DNA of 64,000 nt, from assembly GCF_001420915.1 (NCBI RefSeq), contig NZ_CP013021.1, forward strand, positions 4,250,501 through 4,314,500. The letters run 5' to 3'. The DNA comes from Agarivorans gilvus (GTDB taxonomy: Bacteria; Pseudomonadota; Gammaproteobacteria; Enterobacterales; Celerinatantimonadaceae). The stretch's first letter is position 1. Each line of letters starts with the position of its first letter. Positions 59,635 through 64,000 of the stretch are shown here, in pieces. The translations under genes and the position numbers were made by a program. The notes under the pieces were generated by a model that searched no databases, was not told where the DNA came from, and saw only the letters and a program-made list of their open reading frames with translations.

Positions 59635-62063
59635 TTATGCTGAGCTTTGCGCGGCTAACAGCGCCTCTAATTGGTCTTTTTCAATGGCCGGTGAATAATA
59701 AAAACCTTGAATAATTTGGCTGCCGCGCTGGCTAACAAAGTCCAGTTGGGCTTGGGTCTCTACGCCCTCTACCACCACGTTGAGGTTTAGGTTATGCGCC
59801 ATCTTGATAATGGTGGCGGTGAGCTGGCATTGCTCTTGGTCATCGGGGATTTGGCTAATAAAACTGCGGTCTATTTTTAAGGTATCCCAAGGGATCTTCG
59901 ACAAATAAGACAGCGAAGAATAGCCGGTGCCAAAGTCATCTATGGCTAAATTTACGCCTAATTGTTTGATTTGTTTTAATAAGGGAATGGCTTCGTTTTC
60001 CCGTTCAATAAAAACTGATTCGGTAAGCTCTAACTCCAGTAAGTGTTGGGGAAGCTGGCTGCGGTTTAGGCACTCACTTAATCGTTGAATAAACTGACCA
60101 AAACGTAATTGATGAGCCGATACGTTGACCGACATAGTGATGGGCGGCAGGCCTTGCTTAAGCCAACTGGCCGCATCATTACAGGCTTTTTCTAGTACGT
60201 AGTCACCCAGCCGGTCAATGATACCGGTGGCTTCTGCTACCGGAATAAACTCTCCCGGTGAGACCCAACCTAAGTCTTCATCATGCCAGCGCGCTAGCGC
60301 TTCTACACCACGAACTTGACCATTTTTAGCGCAGTATTGAGGTTGGTAATAAACCAATAAATCTTGGTTTTCTAAGGCGAGTTTGAGCTTGGCACTTAAG
60401 CTGAGTTTACGCTGGCTCTCTTGAGTGAGTCGGTCTTCATAAAAGCCGTAGGAGCCTCGTTGGGTGCGTTTGGCCTCGTAAAGGGCGGCATCGGCTTCTT
60501 GTAGCAGGTTGCGCTGCTCTCCAACTTTTTGCAAGCTGGCGCCAATGGTGGCCGAGATATAAATCTCATTGTTGCCACTGATCAAAATGACTTTTTTTAG
60601 CTGCTGTTGGATCTCGTGAATAAGCTGTTTACTTAAATCTACATCATAGCTTTTGATTAATAGAGCAAATTCATCACCACCGGTGCGACTTAAAATACCG
60701 ATATGCTCACTATGGGCATTTTGGATGATCAGTAGCCGAGTTGATACAGCTTGTAATACTTCGTCACCAGCAGCGTGGCCGAAACTGTCGTTCACATCCT
60801 TGAAGTGGTCGAGGTCTATTACCAGCAGGGTGGTGGCGGTTTTATCTAGGGCCGCAAGTTGTTCGTCTAATACTCGCCGATTGGGCAATTGGGTGAGTTG
60901 GTCGTGGCGAGCTAAATGGTTTAGGCGTCGTTGTACGCTTTTTTGCTCGTCGATATTTACTAGCGAAAACACATAACTTTGTGCTTGCTGTTGTTCAGAC
61001 TTCACTCGATTGACCGCCAGCAAGCCTTGATGGCGATAACGCTCACCAAAGGTGACTTCTCCACGCCAGTGAGCGGATAAGATTTGCGCGTGATGTAGCT
61101 GTAAGCCGTTGTGTTGAAACAGCGTGTTAATCATATAAGTTTGTTGGTTTAGCAGGGCTTTATTCAGTTTTAACATCTCGCAGAAGGTATCGTTGGCCTG
61201 AAGCAGTAGTCCTTGAGCATTAACAATGGCCAAGCCTTCGCTGGCATTTTCAAATACCGTGGCCGCTTGCTCTAAACCGTAATCTTTAGCAGAGAGCTCC
61301 TTCATTAGCTGATTGCTGGTGGTAAATAGTAAACGCCAGCGAACATCTTCGGCTTCTAGATAGTTAACGAAGGATTGATGCTTAATAGCAATAAACAATA
61401 GCAGAGGTAGGGCAAACGAGCTGGCGGCTAACAACTTGCCATTTAGTCCTCCTAATACAATGGCAATAATCTCTGGGCTAAAACCAAAGGCGATTAGCGG
61501 GAACAAGATGCCATCGAGGCAAAGAACCAGCACAAACAACGCAATGTACAAGACACCAGTGAGCAGCGCCGGAAGGTTAAGTTTTTTAGCTTTTCAAAGC
61601 AGAACAGTAGGGTGAGTAATTCTAAAATAATCAGCACCCCTCCCAATATAATGAACGGCGTTGATAGCTCGAATAGTGCCGAGGAGGTATTGTGCGGGTT
61701 GATTACACCGTCACTTTGCAGGGTGGTGGCAGCCAAAGACGAAAATAGCACGTTAAATAAGTCGACAAAAATCAATAGCTTAAGCACATGCCTTAAGATA
61801 AATACATCTCTTTCTACCAGCACAAATAACACCGAGCTCATCATGAAGGCGCCGTAGCATAAATTACCACCTGAGACGTTCATCTCGGGAGTGATCGGTA
61901 TTGAATACACATTGCCAAAAAAGCCGCCGATGAGTAATACCAAAGCGAGATAAATATAAAATGCGACTTTGCGTTGTGGGCCTTTCAGCGCAGTGAAATA
62001 CAGGGGGAAAATAGAAAATAAGCTGACTTGAAGAATAAATAGTCCGAACATTGGCAAGCCCAC
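59635..62063 (-). pseudogene. membrane-PAS-GGDEF-EAL cyclic-di-GMP protein, one gene split by a -1 frameshift
   Basis: The first frame (62063 to 61494) encodes five or six membrane helices (MASE-like sensor) and loses homology after FEKLKN; the second frame (61551 to 59635) begins mid-helix (YIALFVLVLCLDG) and continues with a PAS domain, GGDEF (intact RTGGDEFALL) and EAL (GVEALARWHDE; DDFGTGYSSLSYL). They join if the reading shifts -1 at A-AAA-AAC (minus strand, 61587-61581), giving LNLPALLTGVLYIAL. The full product is about 809 residues. All diguanylate cyclase and phosphodiesterase signatures are intact. GTG start with AGGATCG upstream. Confidence 0.85.
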
Positions 62064-62210
62064 ATAGCGATCCTAGCTAGGCTTAACATTATCTCGTTTT
62101 ACTGTTTTAATCATGTTCTTATTAGTAATTTTGCAATGAATACCAAGCTTTACTGCCGTGGCTGATTGAGTTGGCCGGTGGCGGGACTGTCACAAGTTAG
62201 ATTACGCCAA

Positions 62211-62576
62211 TTAGCGAAAAAGATACTGACGTGGATAACCGAAGTAGTGGCGTATACGATGATGTTGCAGCAGGATTGCGCAGCTTAAATGCACTATTGC
62301 TACCAAGACCATCAATAACGCCATTTGCGGCCAGGCTTGTTCGTCTGTGGCTCGCTCTTGATAGCCTTCAATAAGGCTATGCAGCCATTCGGCGCTGAGT
62401 AAAACCATGGCTACTTGGTTGAGGCGTAAACAAATGGGGTGGCGGATCATTAAGCTGATGAAGCCCATGATGCAAAGGGTGGCGTAAATATGCTGATGAG
62501 CATGAATAAAGTGAGCGGCACTCAGTACTAGACATAGACTAGTGGGGGCTAGCAAGTAACGTATCGGTGAGCGCAT
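62211..62576 (-). CDS. small membrane protein of unknown function
   Basis: 121 residues with three or four hydrophobic segments (APTSLCLVLSAAHFI, YATLCIMGFISLMI, MALLMVLVAIVHLSCAILL) and a basic C-terminus. Several histidines (HFIHAHQH) near the N-terminus. No family recognised. Ribosome site weak. It may be co-transcribed with the downstream cyclic-di-GMP gene, 147 bp away. Confidence 0.6.
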   Translation of the reverse strand: MRSPIRYLLAPTSLCLVLSAAHFIHAHQHIYATLCIMGFISLMIRHPICLRLNQVAMVLLSAEWLHSLIEGYQERATDEQAWPQMALLMVLVAIVHLSCAILLQHHRIRHYFGYPRQYLFR

Positions 62577-62700
62577 AATACATAACCACTTGGTTAAAAA
62601 AGATGCAGCGAGTTTGGCGTTGATTGGTATCTAAAATACTGATTTAAATCAAAACAGCTAATTTTTATCAGCCCCTATCAAAAAAAATAAGAGGCTGATC

Positions 62701-62724
62701 GCACTAAGCCCCAGGACTTAGTGC
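62701..62724 (-). terminator. hairpin after the GH43 gene
   Basis: GCACTAAG (62701-62708) and CTTAGTGC (62717-62724) form an 8-bp stem 27 bp past the GH43 stop. On the minus strand a T8 tract follows about 18 bases later, which is far for a classical terminator. Confidence 0.45.
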
Positions 62725-62750
62725 TTAAGTTAATGATTTAAATCATATAT

Positions 62751-64000
62751 TCACTTAAAATTTTGATATTCGAAATACTCGAAGTCAGCCGCCAGTTGTT
62801 GCCCTGTTAGATCGCAGGCATAAAGACCCACTAAACTTCCGGTAAAGCGGAATATCTCACCACTACCTTCGTCTGAAAGATGGGTGGCGTTGAGTGGGGG
62901 GCCAATCTTGAGCCAGTTTTGTCCATCTAACGAGTAGCTAAATTGATACCAGTGGCTATTGAGTTGCAAGCGCATATACACAGCTTGGGCGTCGTTTATC
63001 ACTTGCTCTTGGCTAAATTCGAGATATTCATCGTTGATATGACCCACTACCTGCAGAACCGCTTGACCTTGGTCATTGACTGTTTTTTTCAAAAAGTAGT
63101 GACCATTGCGCGCATAATAAGCCACTAAGCCGGCCATTTGCCGTGGTGATTGTGCTGCAAATTCAACAGCGGTTTCGGTGGCACAATCGAAGTGGGTGAT
63201 GCGCTGGGCTAACATGCTTTGATGGTAGCGAGAGTAGAGATAATCCCGGCCAGCCAAACGCAAATAGCCGGGGCGTTGGCTTAAGGATATCCATGACTCA
63301 TCAAAGGGCTCTGTTAGCGATTGGTATTTGACATCGAGCGTGGTTTCTTTGAAGTCATCGCGAGGGGCGCTTTGTGGCCAAACATGGATTGGCAGTTGCG
63401 GCGCTTTAATGGTTAATTGCGGTACTCGCCCGCCAACTACCCACGGCCAGTCATCGCGCCATTCAATATTTTGCAGAGCAGTTTCTCTGCCAAGAATGCA
63501 GCGACCATGGGTTTGTTTGATTTGGGCTTGCTCTTGCTCTGGGTTAAATATCGGTCTGCCGCAAAGGTGGGATAAAAACCACTCGCCTTGTTGCGTTTCC
63601 ACTAAAAAGCCGTGGCCTGCGCGCTGTAACTCCGCCTGTTGTTGGTGGTTGGAGCTGAGTAAGGGGTTTTCTGGGTGAACTTGGTAAGGCCCCCAGACAT
63701 TTTTAGAGCGGCACACCGTAACGGCATGTTCATAACTGGTGCCTCCCTCGGCGGTAATCAAATAGTACCAGCCATCTTTTTTCATGATCTGTGGGCCTTC
63801 GGTGCAGCCTAGCTCGGTACCTTCGAAGATGATCTTGGGCTGGCCGACTAATTGGCCTGCTTCGGCGTCAAACTCTTGAGCGAGAATGCCGCCAAAGAAG
63901 TCTTTATTTTTACGGCCATCCCAGACCATGTTCACCATGTATTTTCTGCCGTCGTCATCATGAAATAAAGATGGGTCAAAGCCGTAGTTGCCAATAGAAA
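62751..64000 (-). CDS. glycoside hydrolase family 43 enzyme (beta-xylosidase-like), N-terminus beyond the window
   Basis: The frame stays open to the right edge, so ATG 63938 is internal and at least 416 residues are visible. IGNYGFDPSLFHDDDGRKYM holds a GH43 propeller aspartate, CTEGPQIMKKDGWYYLITAEGG the likely general-acid Glu, and a C-terminal concanavalin-like domain (about the last 210 residues; HYFLKKTVNDQG, VYMRLQLNSHWYQFSYS) follows, as in GH43 beta-xylosidases and arabinofuranosidases. It would release pentoses from plant or algal polysaccharide. No signal peptide can be judged. Confidence 0.9.
   Translation of the reverse strand, partial: SIGNYGFDPSLFHDDDGRKYMVNMVWDGRKNKDFFGGILAQEFDAEAGQLVGQPKIIFEGTELGCTEGPQIMKKDGWYYLITAEGGTSYEHAVTVCRSKNVWGPYQVHPENPLLSSNHQQQAELQRAGHGFLVETQQGEWFLSHLCGRPIFNPEQEQAQIKQTHGRCILGRETALQNIEWRDDWPWVVGGRVPQLTIKAPQLPIHVWPQSAPRDDFKETTLDVKYQSLTEPFDESWISLSQRPGYLRLAGRDYLYSRYHQSMLAQRITHFDCATETAVEFAAQSPRQMAGLVAYYARNGHYFLKKTVNDQGQAVLQVVGHINDEYLEFSQEQVINDAQAVYMRLQLNSHWYQFSYSLDGQNWLKIGPPLNATHLSDEGSGEIFRFTGSLVGLYACDLTGQQLAADFEYFEYQNFK

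Overview
The window reads as chromosomal DNA of a marine gammaproteobacterium, most like Agarivorans or another Alteromonadales/Vibrio relative. This is an inference from gene content: a complete C-P lyase operon, a PEP-CTERM protein, a GH43 glycosidase, the putP / split-PutA / AraC arrangement, and VCR-like attC sites. No rRNA, tRNA or CRISPR array was recognised, and no phage block beyond single phage-like genes.

Layout. 1-5.6 kb: tail of a periplasmic-binding-like protein, a BrxR/CapW-like WYL regulator, a possible sRNA locus, a beta-hydroxyacid dehydrogenase, and a divergent HxlR regulator / Old Yellow Enzyme pair. 5.6-7.5 kb: an IalB-like protein and a NIDO-domain PEP-CTERM protein. 7.8-13.3 kb: a ureide locus (polar amino-acid-type ABC transporter, RpiR regulator, allantoicase, ureidoglycolate lyase) with a shared candidate operator. 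13.7-18.7 kb: a SatD (cyclase-like) / membrane protein pair, a RecQ-family helicase broken by a one-base frameshift, a striking array of 151-bp repeats copied from the tail-to-tail junction of recQ and an RRF-like gene, and a SpoIIAA-like protein. 18.7-24 kb: AzlCD exporter with an AraC regulator, two Sel1-repeat proteins and a GDPD lipoprotein. 24-30.4 kb: proline catabolism (PutP, a separate ALDH-superfamily domain protein, PutA, AraC). 30.7-34 kb: an outer-membrane protein and a divergent RimK-like ligase / GNAT-C39 peptidase pair. 34-45.2 kb: phnCDEFGHIJKLMNP plus a hexapeptide transferase, all on the minus strand, with two near-identical candidate PhnF operators. 45.4-49.6 kb: GST, LysR, outer-membrane protein, HAD phosphatase and GNAT. 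49.55-51.3 kb: duplicated 3' ends of the GNAT gene and ycjF, split by a compact insert carrying a pesticin/T4-lysozyme-type muramidase and an LprI-like probable immunity protein. 51.2-53.6 kb: ycjF and ycjX. 53.86-55.06 kb: two integron-type cassettes with attC sites and no integrase in view. 55.6-62.6 kb: MFS transporter, AraC-MGMT fusion, GNAT, cold-shock protein, DTW protein, and a frameshifted membrane-PAS-GGDEF-EAL protein with a break exactly at an A-AAA-AAC heptamer. The right edge is a truncated GH43 enzyme.

How the genes fit together. Two nutrient-scavenging modules dominate: ureide nitrogen (transport to glyoxylate plus urea) and phosphonate phosphorus (uptake through C-P cleavage to PRPP recycling). 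Proline use forms a third. The most unusual structures are the two convergent-gene junctions (recQ/RRF-like and GNAT/ycjF) that have both been tandemly copied, one of them hosting a toxin/immunity-like cassette, and the nearby integron cassettes. Two single-base frameshifts sit in homopolymer runs, so sequencing error must be excluded before either is given biological meaning.
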